This document shows, one piece after another, positions 15,114-23,103 of a stretch of 64,000 bases of DNA. The DNA lies in NCBI RefSeq assembly GCF_900113485.1, contig NZ_FOPM01000011.1, positions 1 to 64,000 on the forward strand. The letters run 5' to 3'. The translations under genes were made by a program, and so were the position numbers. Below the pieces are notes generated by a model that did not search any database, was not told the DNA's origin, and was given only the letters and a program-made list of their open reading frames with translations. This DNA comes from Methylobacterium gossipiicola (GTDB lineage Bacteria > Pseudomonadota > Alphaproteobacteria > Rhizobiales > Beijerinckiaceae). Each line of letters begins with the position of its first letter. The stretch's first letter is position 1.

Positions 15114-16283
15114 TCACTCCGGGGTCGCGGCCGCCGCCGAGGCGGTGCGCAGGAATTTCGGGGTGACGACGATCTTGAGGAGGCGCTGATCGACCGCGGC
15201 CGAGCGGCCGCCCTTGCTGACCTTGAGCGCGGTGGCGCGTGTCTTCACGATCGGCAGGCTGACCGCGCCCTGGGCCGCGAGATCCTGATAGCGGCGCATC
15301 CCGGAGTAATCGCGGTCGAGCCGGGCCAAGCCGTCGTCGAAGGCGGCGCGGGCCTGCTGCACGCCCACCTCCAGGCCGCCCTTGTAGCCGACCTCCCAGT
15401 TGGCCTGCTCGATATCGCCCTTGGGCGGGGTCCACGTGGTCTTGGCCTCGGGCGGGGGCGTGACGGTGAGGTAGTCGCGCCAGTTCGGCGGCTGCACCGT
15501 GACCCGCGCGTCGCGCAGGATCTCGAAGCTGCCGAGCGTGGTGACCAACAGGGTGCGGCTCGGGGTCTGGCGCACCCCGCGCAGCTCGGACACGACCGGC
15601 GGCACGATGTCGGGGCCGATCATCACGGTGGCGAACGGGTACTTGGCGTCGAGCCGGTCGCTGATGTCGGACGTATCGAGGTAGGCGGCGATCCTGCGGG
15701 ATTCCTCGCGGTAGCCATCCTGGATGCCGGCGGTCCGGGCGGTGCGCTGCACGACCTTGGTCGGACGGTTGGCATCGCCGAACACCCCGGCCGAATAGCG
15801 CTGGAAGTCGGGGTTCGACGGGTGAGGCGGGGCGGGCGGTGCCGAGTTGTCGCCGACGTTGGGCGCGAACGGCTGCCCGTCCTGGCCCGGCAGGGAGCGG
15901 GGTCCGTTGGCGATGGCATTGAGGACGTTGGCCTGGGCGAGGCCCCCCGGGCCGTAGTAGCCGGGCGGCGGATAGCCGCCGTAGCCGGGAACGCCGTAGC
16001 CGGGGGCGCCATAGCCCGGTCCACCGTAGCCGGGGCCGCCATAGCCATAGCCGGCGCCATACCCCCCACCGTAGCCGGGAGCGCCATATCCGGGTCCGCC
16101 GTAGCCGTAGCCGCCGCCGGCCGGGGCGCCGTAGCCGTAGCCCCCCGCAGGGGCGACGGGGGCGCATGCCGCCGGGTTCTGGGCGCAGTAGGTGTTGGCG
16201 ACCTGGGCCCCGGCCGGTTGCCCGAGGACGCAGAGCGCGGTGGTGCCGAGCACGCCGGAGAGGATCCTTGCCTTCAGGCGCAT
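15114..16283 (-). CDS. dotC: DotC/TraI-like outer-membrane core protein with Gly-Tyr repeat
   Basis: The 389-residue protein has a signal peptide (LGQPAGAQ) and then, unusually, about 70 residues of GYG-type repeats (47-115: GYGGPGYG units). The C-terminal half matches DotC: WEVGYKGGLEVGVQQARAAF, ARLDRDYSGMRRYQDLAAQGAVSLP and a final beta-rich LLKIVVTPKFL. DotC with DotD and DotH forms the outer-membrane complex of type IVB systems. I see no lipobox cysteine at the cleavage site, whereas Legionella DotC is a lipoprotein. Confidence 0.75.
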   Translation of the reverse strand: MRLKARILSGVLGTTALCVLGQPAGAQVANTYCAQNPAACAPVAPAGGYGYGAPAGGGYGYGGPGYGAPGYGGGYGAGYGYGGPGYGGPGYGAPGYGVPGYGGYPPPGYYGPGGLAQANVLNAIANGPRSLPGQDGQPFAPNVGDNSAPPAPPHPSNPDFQRYSAGVFGDANRPTKVVQRTARTAGIQDGYREESRRIAAYLDTSDISDRLDAKYPFATVMIGPDIVPPVVSELRGVRQTPSRTLLVTTLGSFEILRDARVTVQPPNWRDYLTVTPPPEAKTTWTPPKGDIEQANWEVGYKGGLEVGVQQARAAFDDGLARLDRDYSGMRRYQDLAAQGAVSLPIVKTRATALKVSKGGRSAAVDQRLLKIVVTPKFLRTASAAAATPE

Positions 16284-16286
16284 GGT

Positions 16287-16427
16287 TCAGATCCCGTGCT
16301 CACGCAGCTTGGCATCGACATGCCCCGAGGTGCTGCTTCCGGTGCTGACGCAACCGGGCAGCAGAACGCCGATACCGATCAGCACAGCCACCAGTCTAAC
16401 GGTCGCCTTCACCCGAATTGCGCTCAT
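16287..16427 (-). CDS. Very short lipoprotein at the head of the minus-strand operon
   Basis: The 46-residue product has a type II signal (VLLPGC) with Cys near residue 25, leaving a mature peptide of about 20 residues (CVSTGSSTSGHVDAKLREHGI). It is encoded directly before dotC, where type IVB loci usually carry dotD/traH, a lipoprotein of about 160 residues. Either this is a stripped-down DotD substitute or an entry-exclusion/lysis-type small lipoprotein. An alternative ATG lies two codons upstream at 16433. Confidence 0.55.
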   Translation of the reverse strand: MSAIRVKATVRLVAVLIGIGVLLPGCVSTGSSTSGHVDAKLREHGI

Positions 16428-16526
16428 AATCATACCCCGCGTAATCGGACTTGTATTTGCCTTGCGATACCGATCGATGCTGTTACACAAGAGCCGACGG
16501 ATCGATAACTTTAGCAGGTGACCCAG

Positions 16527-17048
16527 ATGGGGATCGTCTCGTTCGTGAGGGCGCGCCTCGCGCGCCGGGTCGGACCGGAGCATCGCAGCTTCGCGGCCAT
16601 GGGCGGGACGGTGCTGGGCGGGATGCACGTCCTCTGCCCCACCTGCCGGCGCGGCCGCCTGATGAGCGATCCCGAGGCGCTCGATCGGCGCCGCTGCGAC
16701 GACCCGAATTGCGGCGCGACCTTCTCCCTGGCGGAACTCGGCCGCACCTACGCCCTCGACGGCACCGATCCGCGGACCCTGGCCGCCTATGAGCGGCAAC
16801 AGGCCCTGACCCTGTTCGTGGCAGCCGAGATCATCGGCGTGCTGGCCGCCGCCTGGGCGATCTATGCCCGCTCGTGGCTCACGCTCTTCGGAGCCGCGCT
16901 GCTCTGCCTCGTGGTGTGCGCCACCGCCATGGTCTCGCGCTACCGCGCGTGGCAGCTCGATCACGGGAGGCTGTTCGAAGCGCGGGCGCCCCTGTGGGCC
17001 TTCGCGGTCTCGGAGGTGCAGGGGCTGGTCCGGCGCAGCGGCCGCTAG
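16527..17048 (+). CDS. Two-span membrane protein with Cys4 zinc-ribbon-like head
   Basis: The 173-residue protein is read from ATG 16527, which has AGGTG upstream; a GTG at 16518 is possible. It carries C37-x2-C40 and C57-x4-C62, a plausible zinc ribbon in the cytoplasm, and two membrane spans at about 96-114 and 119-136. It is transcribed away from the minus-strand operon through a short divergent promoter region (16434-16526). Family not recognised; a type IVB accessory protein is likely from position alone. Confidence 0.65.
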   Translation: MGIVSFVRARLARRVGPEHRSFAAMGGTVLGGMHVLCPTCRRGRLMSDPEALDRRRCDDPNCGATFSLAELGRTYALDGTDPRTLAAYERQQALTLFVAAEIIGVLAAAWAIYARSWLTLFGAALLCLVVCATAMVSRYRAWQLDHGRLFEARAPLWAFAVSEVQGLVRRSGR

Positions 17049-17064
17049 GGGAGCGTCCTTCATC

Positions 17065-17634
17065 TCAGCCCCCGATCATCATGCAGACGTTCGACAGCGA
17101 CACGTCCATCTTGATCGTGTTGCCGACGAGCTGGGCGACGTCGTTGATGAAGAACGCCAGGGTGCCGCCGACGAGGTACAGGAAGGCCGAGCCCGCCCCG
17201 TCATGCTGGCCTGAAGTCGCCTTGTAGAGCTTCAGGCCGGCGACGAGCCACGCCAGGGCGCCGAGGCACATGAAGAAGTATGTGATCGCCGCCCTGATCT
17301 GATCGCAGGTCGATCCACGCTGAGACCCGCCGTAGTTGAACATGCTGTAGGTGATATCGCCGCCGAGCACGAAGCTGTTGGCGAATTTCCACAGCAGGAC
17401 CGGCGCCACGATCATCGCGCCGGCGAGGGCGAGCTTGCCGAAAGCGGTATCGATCGTCACCGGGCGATTGGAGAATTTATGTTCCCCGGCCGCGACACCG
17501 TAGAGTGCGTAGAGGCCGGACGTCCCGAACCAGATCCCCAGCAGGGCAATGCCCAAAAAGATCAAGTTGACGAAGAGCGGGAACACCTCACTCAACGAAA
17601 CGAGCAGACTGCCAAGATCGGGAACGACCATCAC
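17065..17634 (-). CDS. IcmC/DotE (TraQ)-like four-span membrane protein
   Basis: The 189-residue protein has four hydrophobic segments: about 15-45 (FPLFVNLIFLGIALLGIWF), 68-85, 113-133 (ITYFFMCLGALAWLVAG) and 148-165. A cysteine pair (TCDQIR, NVCMMIGG) faces the likely periplasm. Length and layout fit IcmC/DotE and IncI TraQ. The gene converges on the plus-strand zinc-ribbon gene and follows the 98-residue gene by 5 bp. Confidence 0.6.
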   Translation of the reverse strand: MMVVPDLGSLLVSLSEVFPLFVNLIFLGIALLGIWFGTSGLYALYGVAAGEHKFSNRPVTIDTAFGKLALAGAMIVAPVLLWKFANSFVLGGDITYSMFNYGGSQRGSTCDQIRAAITYFFMCLGALAWLVAGLKLYKATSGQHDGAGSAFLYLVGGTLAFFINDVAQLVGNTIKMDVSLSNVCMMIGG

Positions 17635-17639
17635 CGCAC

Positions 17640-17936
17640 CTATTTAGAATTGTTCGAATTTCGTTCGAGCAGCTCTAACCTTTCCTCCAGCGCGTTCATC
17701 CGCTCACGCAGCTCTTCCATCTTCAAATTCGTCGGATCGGTATCGAGATCAGGCCGCCGGTAAGGGCGTTTTTCTTCGGCACGCCCGTCGTGATATTCAA
17801 ATCTCGATCGGTTTTGCCGTCCCTCCTCGCCGTTGACGGGGCCGATCAGTAAAGTTGTAACAAGCCCCGCAGACAACCCGGCAATGTTTACAACTGTCGC
17901 CGCAAGCCTCGATGCGTCTCTAAACGTTTGATGCAT
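17640..17936 (-). CDS. Small membrane-anchored coiled-coil protein
   Basis: The 98-residue protein is read from ATG 17936 (MHQTFRDASRL). It has one membrane span (about 12-32), a charged middle and a C-terminal coiled coil (KMEELRERMNALEERLELLERN). Base composition is lower in GC than the core genes. It is cotranscribed with the IcmC-like gene. The layout resembles small T4SS bridging or tether proteins, but the family is not recognised. Confidence 0.55.
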   Translation of the reverse strand: MHQTFRDASRLAATVVNIAGLSAGLVTTLLIGPVNGEEGRQNRSRFEYHDGRAEEKRPYRRPDLDTDPTNLKMEELRERMNALEERLELLERNSNNSK

Positions 17937-18213
17937 TGCACGCTCTGGGTAGGGCCGCGTCACAGGACACGGGCTCGACCAGCCTATTACTTTGACGGCC
18001 GCGCCGCATGACGAAGGATATCCCACCAAAAACCAAGTAAATTCGGATTGCATACAAAACACATATCGCTCACAACCCCCACTTATGGCCCATATCGCAC
18101 CCCGTTGGGCTACCCATTACCCGGTACGCATAGATGTTTCATTGACATACCGAGGAAGGCTTCGCAATAAGTGCCGACCCTGAGCATTCAGGACTGTAGG
18201 CGGGCGGACCACG
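17937..18213. other. Divergent promoter region without a gene
   Basis: These 277 bp between the coiled-coil gene and the thioredoxin-like gene are AT-richer than the flanks and hold no convincing coding sequence. They must contain the start signals for both directions. No long inverted repeat or oriT-like nick region could be recognised by eye. Confidence 0.4.
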
Positions 18214-18975
18214 ATGGAAAGCGCAGTCAAACACATCGCTTGGGCGGGATCTTTGATTGCATGTGTCTTTTTTGCCACCGATAAACATTGGGTTCCGGTG
18301 CAAATTCAGATCGTTGCGAGCCCGACTACTCAGAATTTGGCAGCGCTCTCAAACGGCTCCGCTACGGCAAATGCCTTGCCGGCTACAGGCTTGGCGTCGG
18401 CCCCTCCGGCATCGCCGGCGCTGCCCGCCTCTCCGCAGGTTGCACAATCTCCGGCTGCCCCATCGGCGAACTTCGCCACCATCGAGGACACGAAGAAGGC
18501 CGGGCAGGTGATCGAGACGCTGGGGAAGCTCGCGGCGATCGTCGACGTGCCGGCCGGAACGCCGGAGAGCCGGGTGGCGACGATCTTCTTCGATCCGCGT
18601 TGCCCGTATTGCCACGCCGCCTTCACGGCCCTGCACGGCCAGGTCGCGGCACGCTGGATCCCGGTGGTGGTGCTGGGCGATTCCGAGGCCGGCACCCGCA
18701 TGGCCGCGGCGATCCTGTCGGCTCCCGATCACGTCGCAGCGCTCAAGAGCGCCTTCGACGCCAAGCTCACCCCGGCTGCCGCGCCGAGCCCGGAGATCGC
18801 GGCCAAGCTCGACGAGAACCGGCAAGCCTTCGCCTCGATCTTCGCGGCGGCCCCGCAGCTGCGCCCGGGCGTGCCGACGCTGTTCGTGCCCCGCCCCGAC
18901 GGGCGGCTCGCCATCATGGTCGGGTACGAGCCCGGCGACGACGCCAAGCTGCGCTCGGTCCTGACCGGGAGCTGA
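18214..18975 (+). CDS. Thioredoxin-fold (DsbC/DsbG-like) periplasmic protein of the transfer cluster
   Basis: The 253-residue protein has an N-terminal anchor (about 8-22), a long Ala/Pro/Ser-rich linker to about residue 85 and a thioredoxin-fold domain with the active site CPYC (130-133, in FFDPRCPYCHAAF) and a cis-Pro loop GVPTLF near 227. It should form or isomerise disulfides in exported transfer proteins, several of which carry paired cysteines. It is the first gene of the plus-strand dotJIHG-O operon, 1 bp from the next gene. Confidence 0.8.
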   Translation: MESAVKHIAWAGSLIACVFFATDKHWVPVQIQIVASPTTQNLAALSNGSATANALPATGLASAPPASPALPASPQVAQSPAAPSANFATIEDTKKAGQVIETLGKLAAIVDVPAGTPESRVATIFFDPRCPYCHAAFTALHGQVAARWIPVVVLGDSEAGTRMAAAILSAPDHVAALKSAFDAKLTPAAAPSPEIAAKLDENRQAFASIFAAAPQLRPGVPTLFVPRPDGRLAIMVGYEPGDDAKLRSVLTGS

Positions 18976-18976
18976 G

Positions 18977-19252
18977 ATGGCCCGCCGCGTGACCATCGGG
19001 GCGTTCAGCCTGCCCTCGGCCCGGGGCTGCCTGTCGCCCTCGGCCTTGGCCGAGCAGCTCGCCGGCTACGGGCGCGCCAGCTCGTTCCTGGCCGGTGCCC
19101 TGTTCGCGTCGCTCATAGGGACGATGTGGCTCACCTACTTCTGCCTGCAGCGGGCGGAGGTGATCCCCTACGTCGCCGACGGCGGGGTGTTCGGCTGCGA
19201 AGTGCGGGCCGTCTCGCAACCGGCCTTACAGACCGACAGGAGTGAACCATGA
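18977..19252 (+). CDS. dotJ: DotJ/IcmM-like small membrane protein
   Basis: The 91-residue protein has one membrane span (about 35-57, SSFLAGALFASLIGTMWLTY) and a short periplasmic tail. Directly upstream of dotI-dotH-dotG, this is where Legionella carries dotJ (icmM), a 94-residue paralogue of the DotI N-terminus. The stop overlaps the dotI start (ATGA). The call is based on size, topology and gene order more than sequence. Confidence 0.6.
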   Translation: MARRVTIGAFSLPSARGCLSPSALAEQLAGYGRASSFLAGALFASLIGTMWLTYFCLQRAEVIPYVADGGVFGCEVRAVSQPALQTDRSEP

Positions 19253-19905
19253 AGTCGGCCGACCGCATCTCGCGGGAGGTCGACGCGGGTCAGATGATGC
19301 TCCGGAACCAGTGGAACTGGATCCTGTTGCTGTCGGTGTTCCTCAGCATCTCGCTCGTCGTCAACGGATTGCTGTTCTACAACGCCTTCTACCGCTTTCC
19401 GATCAAGCAATTCATCTGGACTTCGGACGCGCAAGCCGTCTGCGACGCGATCCCGTTGACCGAGCCGAACATCAGCCAGGCCCGGCTGAAGGAGTTCGCC
19501 GTCAGTGCGGCGGTCGAGCTGAACAGCTACGACTATGCCAACTGGCGCGCGCTCATCAACAACGCGCTCAGCCAGTCCTTCACGCCGAAGGGCCGCGACC
19601 GTTATCGCGCCGCCCTGCAGGAGAGCGGCATCATCCAGAAGGTGGTGCTCGGCTACCAGACCGTCTCGGCGGTGACCACCGACCCGGCCAACATCTCCGA
19701 GGAAGGCAAGTCCGGCGGTCGCTATTACTGGATCGTCGAGGTGCCGCTGCAAATCTTCTACCGGACCAACGTCGAGACCAAGGTCGAGCGCCGGCTCCTG
19801 ACCATGACGATTGTGCGGATCGATCCCTCGCCGATCAATCCCAACGGCATCGCGATCGACTCGGTGATCTCGACGCAGCAACTGACCAATCAGGTGAGTC
19901 CATGA
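19249..19905 (+). CDS. dotI: DotI/IcmL/TraM inner-membrane component
   Basis: The 218-residue protein has one N-terminal span (about 24-46, WILLLSVFLSISLVVNGLLFY), then a periplasmic domain beginning RFPIKQFIWTSDAQAVCDAIPLTEPNIS, which is the DotI/TraM signature (VirB8-like fold). The family forms the inner-membrane scaffold of type IVB systems. It overlaps dotJ and dotH by ATGA. Confidence 0.88.
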   Translation: MKSADRISREVDAGQMMLRNQWNWILLLSVFLSISLVVNGLLFYNAFYRFPIKQFIWTSDAQAVCDAIPLTEPNISQARLKEFAVSAAVELNSYDYANWRALINNALSQSFTPKGRDRYRAALQESGIIQKVVLGYQTVSAVTTDPANISEEGKSGGRYYWIVEVPLQIFYRTNVETKVERRLLTMTIVRIDPSPINPNGIAIDSVISTQQLTNQVSP

Positions 19906-21077
19906 CCCGTGTCGGTCACGCCTCGACCCGCGTCCGAGTCTCCGGCTGCCTGCTCGCGGCCCTCCTCGGCGCGGCTCCGGCGGCGCGCGCCCACGGCGTT
20001 CATGCGGCCGGGCAGCCGGCCGATGCCGATGCGGCCGCGACCGCGGGCAGCGCATCCGGCGGCGCGAGCCCGCCCACTTCGGGTGCCGGAGCGGTCCGCC
20101 GCCCGTTCGGCGTCCCTCCGACCGGTGTTCCGCCCGTCGGTGCGGCGACCAATGCGGCCCCCGCGCCGGCACCGCGCTCGCTGACGGCGGCCGAACTCGA
20201 GGAGCTACGCCAGCGCATGCTCGGCAGTTCGAAGGGCGTGATCCTCAAGCCGGACGAGATCCAGGGCGTTCGCCGCGCGGTGCAGGACGCGCAGGGCGCC
20301 GGCAACTTCCCGGGCCGCGACGGGCGCATGCCCCGGCCGGAGCCGCGGCTGCTCTCGGTGACGCAGGAGGTCAGTCGGTCGGCCCCGGAAACGCTGCATC
20401 TGGCCTACGGCATCGTCTCGCCGATCACCTTCGTCGATGGCAAGGGCCATCCCTGGCCCATCGCCTCGGTCGCCTACGACCCGCGCCTGTTCGCGCAGGA
20501 CGGCACCGGCTGCGGCGTCGATGCCGCGATGGGCTCGACCCAGGTCGCGGCCGCGGCGGGCTCCGACCGGCCGACCTCGATCAACCTGATGCCCTGTCGC
20601 TACGACACCTGGGGCAACATCCTGATCCGGCTGGAGAACGTCCCCTATCCGATCCCCCTGATGGTCCTGTCCGGTCAGAGCGAGACGGTGGACATCCCGG
20701 TCACGGTGCGGGTGGCCGGCACCTCGCCGCTCACCCCCGTCAAGGTCGCCACGGCGAGCTCCGGCCCGGTGCGCAAGGGCGGCGGGCGGCCCGCCGCCCG
20801 CGGCGCGGGGGGGCCCGACACCACGGCGCTGCTGCACCTGTTCGGGGCCGGAACCCCGCCGGCCGGGGCGCAGGTGCTCGTCGCCAACGGGGCGCAGGCC
20901 TGGCTCTACCGCGACCGGATGTACGTGCGGGTCCAGGGCAATCTGGTGAGCCCGCAGCCTGTGGCGTCGGCCGACGCCCCGGAGGGCTACCGGATCTACG
21001 AGTTCCTGCGCCCGACCTCGCGCCTCGTCGCCGAACGCGGCGACGGCTCGGAGACTGCCATCAGCGTCGAGTTCTGA
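19902..21077 (+). CDS. dotH: DotH/IcmK/TraN outer-membrane core protein
   Basis: The 391-residue protein has an N-terminal signal, an Ala/Pro-rich linker, and the DotH core: ELEELRQRMLGSSKGVI, LHLAYGIVSPITFVDGKGHPWPI and DTWGNILIRLENVPYPIPLMVL. The C-terminal part ends SRLVAERGDGSETAISVEF. DotH (with DotC and DotD) builds the outer-membrane ring. It overlaps dotI and precedes dotG by 10 bp, the conserved icmL-K-E order. Confidence 0.88.
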   Translation: MTRVGHASTRVRVSGCLLAALLGAAPAARAHGVHAAGQPADADAAATAGSASGGASPPTSGAGAVRRPFGVPPTGVPPVGAATNAAPAPAPRSLTAAELEELRQRMLGSSKGVILKPDEIQGVRRAVQDAQGAGNFPGRDGRMPRPEPRLLSVTQEVSRSAPETLHLAYGIVSPITFVDGKGHPWPIASVAYDPRLFAQDGTGCGVDAAMGSTQVAAAAGSDRPTSINLMPCRYDTWGNILIRLENVPYPIPLMVLSGQSETVDIPVTVRVAGTSPLTPVKVATASSGPVRKGGGRPAARGAGGPDTTALLHLFGAGTPPAGAQVLVANGAQAWLYRDRMYVRVQGNLVSPQPVASADAPEGYRIYEFLRPTSRLVAERGDGSETAISVEF

Positions 21078-21087
21078 GGGAGACGGT

Positions 21088-22371
21088 ATGCTCGATACCA
21101 AACAAACGGCCGCCCTCGGCGGTGTCGTCCTGATGGTGGCGCTCGGCTCCGCGGCCTTCATCCTGTCGGAGGCGCCGGGCGTCGATAAGGGCATCGGGGG
21201 CGCCTCCGAGATCCGGGGTCAGACGCCCAATCCGCCCAACAACATGATGAAGCCGGTGGGCAAGGCGGAGGCTGATCGGCGGGCGGGCGTGAACCAACAA
21301 GCCGCCGACGAGAAGGCCGGAGCCGGCAAACCCTATGTTGCCCCGGCCGTGATCGCGGAGAGCCGCGGCGCGACGCTGGGCGAGTTGCCGGACGCGGCCC
21401 CGGAAAAGCCGGCCGAGCCCGCCCCGGCCCCGGTGCCGGAGAAGATCGTCTACCGCGACCGCGAGGTTGTCCACACCGTCTACAAGGATGCGCCGGTTCA
21501 GCCGACGGCCGATCCCGAGCAGGTCGCGGCGATCAACGAGCAGATCAAGGCGCTGCTCAAGCCGAACCCCGGCGGCTTCCTCGTGCGCTCCTTCGCCAAG
21601 GGCGAGCGGGAAAAGCCCCCCGAGGCGCGGGCCGCCGCGGCCCCGGTCGAGACCGGGCCGTTCGGGCCCGGCATCCGCCACGCCACCGTGGCGCGCGCCG
21701 GCGACGTCGCCTACGCGGTGCTGGACCGCGGGTTCAACTCGGACGATCCGGCGGCGCCGATCTTCGCCACCATCGTCGATCTTGACGAGCGCCAGCAGCC
21801 GGGTCCCCTCAACGGGATCCGGCTGATGGGCCAGATCGTCTATACGCAGACCCAAGCCTCGATCCGCTTCACCACGATGATCCTGCAGGACGGTCGCCAG
21901 GGGCCGATGCAGGCGATCGCGATCACCGTCGATCAGGCCCGGACCGGCGTAGCCGAGGATGTCGACAACCACGTGCTCGAGCGCTACGGCGGCCTCGTCG
22001 TCGCCGGGCTGATTCAGGGCGTCGGCCAGGTCGGCCAGCAGCTGACGCAGCTCAACACCGACACGACCTTCGGCGACGGCTTCGCCGTCCAGTCCGGCCG
22101 CAAGATCAACTGGCTGACCGCCGGCATGGGGGCGGCCGCGCCGGTGGGGCAGGCGATGTCGGCCGCGGCGGCGCGCTCGTTCAGCCGCCCCCCGACCCTG
22201 TCCTCGTCGGTGAACTTCCCCATCGGCATCGTCTTCCTTCAGCCGGTCGTGGTGCCCCTCGACGCCGCCCGCGTCGCGGCCGGGGCCGGGACGGGCTACG
22301 GGCCCGATCCGGCCTACGGCGCCGGCTACCGGCCGGAGACCCTGCCGGCCAGCTACGCGAGGCGGCCATGA
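21088..22371 (+). CDS. dotG: DotG/IcmE/TraO, VirB10-like channel protein
   Basis: The 427-residue protein has an N-terminal span (about 8-27), a proline-rich middle (AEPAPAPVPEK) and a C-terminal VirB10/TrbI-like domain: AVLDRGFNSDDPAAPIFATIVD, LNGIRLMGQIVYTQTQASIRF and a final VNFPIGIVFLQPV. DotG spans inner and outer membranes as the central channel. It lacks the long repeat domain of Legionella DotG, as do the conjugative TraO proteins. It overlaps the next gene by ATGA. Confidence 0.88.
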   Translation: MLDTKQTAALGGVVLMVALGSAAFILSEAPGVDKGIGGASEIRGQTPNPPNNMMKPVGKAEADRRAGVNQQAADEKAGAGKPYVAPAVIAESRGATLGELPDAAPEKPAEPAPAPVPEKIVYRDREVVHTVYKDAPVQPTADPEQVAAINEQIKALLKPNPGGFLVRSFAKGEREKPPEARAAAAPVETGPFGPGIRHATVARAGDVAYAVLDRGFNSDDPAAPIFATIVDLDERQQPGPLNGIRLMGQIVYTQTQASIRFTTMILQDGRQGPMQAIAITVDQARTGVAEDVDNHVLERYGGLVVAGLIQGVGQVGQQLTQLNTDTTFGDGFAVQSGRKINWLTAGMGAAAPVGQAMSAAAARSFSRPPTLSSSVNFPIGIVFLQPVVVPLDAARVAAGAGTGYGPDPAYGAGYRPETLPASYARRP

Positions 22372-22622
22372 CCGGCTCGAAGGGGATCGCCGACGTTCTG
22401 CGCGGGCTGATCGACAGCATACCCGCGCTCGCATGGCTGCTCGTCGTCGGAGCGGGCGTGGCCGGCATCGGCATGGCCGGCTACGCGATGGTGCGGGTCT
22501 ATCAGGCGAACGCCAGCGGCGACGGCACCGCCGGCAACTGGGTCGTGGCCGTCATCATCGGCAGCGCGATGACCTGCGTCACGCTCCTGATCGGCCAGAT
22601 CTCCTTCTACTTCGCCGATTAG
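22368..22622 (+). CDS. Small two-span membrane protein (TraP/IcmD-like position)
   Basis: The 84-residue protein has two membrane spans (about 18-42, LAWLLVVGAGVAGIGMAGYAM, and 56-80) and no other domain. It overlaps the dotG stop and lies 10 bp before the next membrane gene. Position and topology resemble small Dot/Icm or IncI components, but the exact counterpart is not clear. Confidence 0.65.
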   Translation: MTGSKGIADVLRGLIDSIPALAWLLVVGAGVAGIGMAGYAMVRVYQANASGDGTAGNWVVAVIIGSAMTCVTLLIGQISFYFAD

Positions 22623-22632
22623 GGGCGCCGTC

Positions 22633-23103
22633 ATGGAAGCGATCGACCACCTCACGGCCAATGTCGCCGATCATCTCATCGAACACCCCATGGTAAGCCA
22701 GTACGCCATCATCGCCACCTTCTTTATTGGCGGCTTGGCTGTGTTTTGGGCGCCAGCCTGGGCCCGCCTCGTCTGCTCCGACCGAAGCTTGCAACGGATC
22801 CTTAGTTTCGGGGGGAGGGCGCTGGGTACGTTGCTGTCTTTGACGGGCCTGATCTACGGCTACATCGCGGCGGGCCGGGGTAGCTTTATCGCGTCCCAGC
22901 CGGTGATGAATGTATACTACCCGGCCAGCATCATGCTGTCGTGCGCGGCCATCGTGTTCGCCGGGTTCCAGGTTTACTGCGCCCTGTTCGTCCGGCCCGC
23001 TCCTCTGCTGCGGGCGGTCGTACCGGGCATTCTCGGCGCCTGGCTCCTCGCCCTGGCGGTGCCGGTCTACCAGTTCACCGTCCTGCTGGGGCTCGGCCAG
23101 TGA
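22633..23103 (+). CDS. Four-span membrane protein between dotG and dotO
   Basis: The 156-residue protein has about four hydrophobic spans (24-45, 65-80, 95-115, 128-150) and little charged sequence between them. Its stop overlaps the GTG start of dotO (GTGA), so the two are translationally coupled. It may be a TraQ/TraR- or IcmC-type component; I cannot decide from sequence. Confidence 0.6.
   Translation: MEAIDHLTANVADHLIEHPMVSQYAIIATFFIGGLAVFWAPAWARLVCSDRSLQRILSFGGRALGTLLSLTGLIYGYIAAGRGSFIASQPVMNVYYPASIMLSCAAIVFAGFQVYCALFVRPAPLLRAVVPGILGAWLLALAVPVYQFTVLLGLGQ

Noticed and set aside
15930..16150. CRISPR-like or tandem DNA repeat
   Set aside because: The repetition is of Gly-Tyr codons inside dotC, without constant repeat and spacer lengths.
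13872..16508. Very long plus-strand open frame opposite dotB and dotC
   Set aside because: Composition is the Gly/Ala/Arg/Asp pattern typical of antisense frames in GC-rich DNA; the minus strand encodes well-recognised proteins there.
17937..18213. oriT in the divergent region of the transfer genes
   Set aside because: No nick-site consensus or relaxase gene was recognised in the window, so an origin of transfer cannot be supported.
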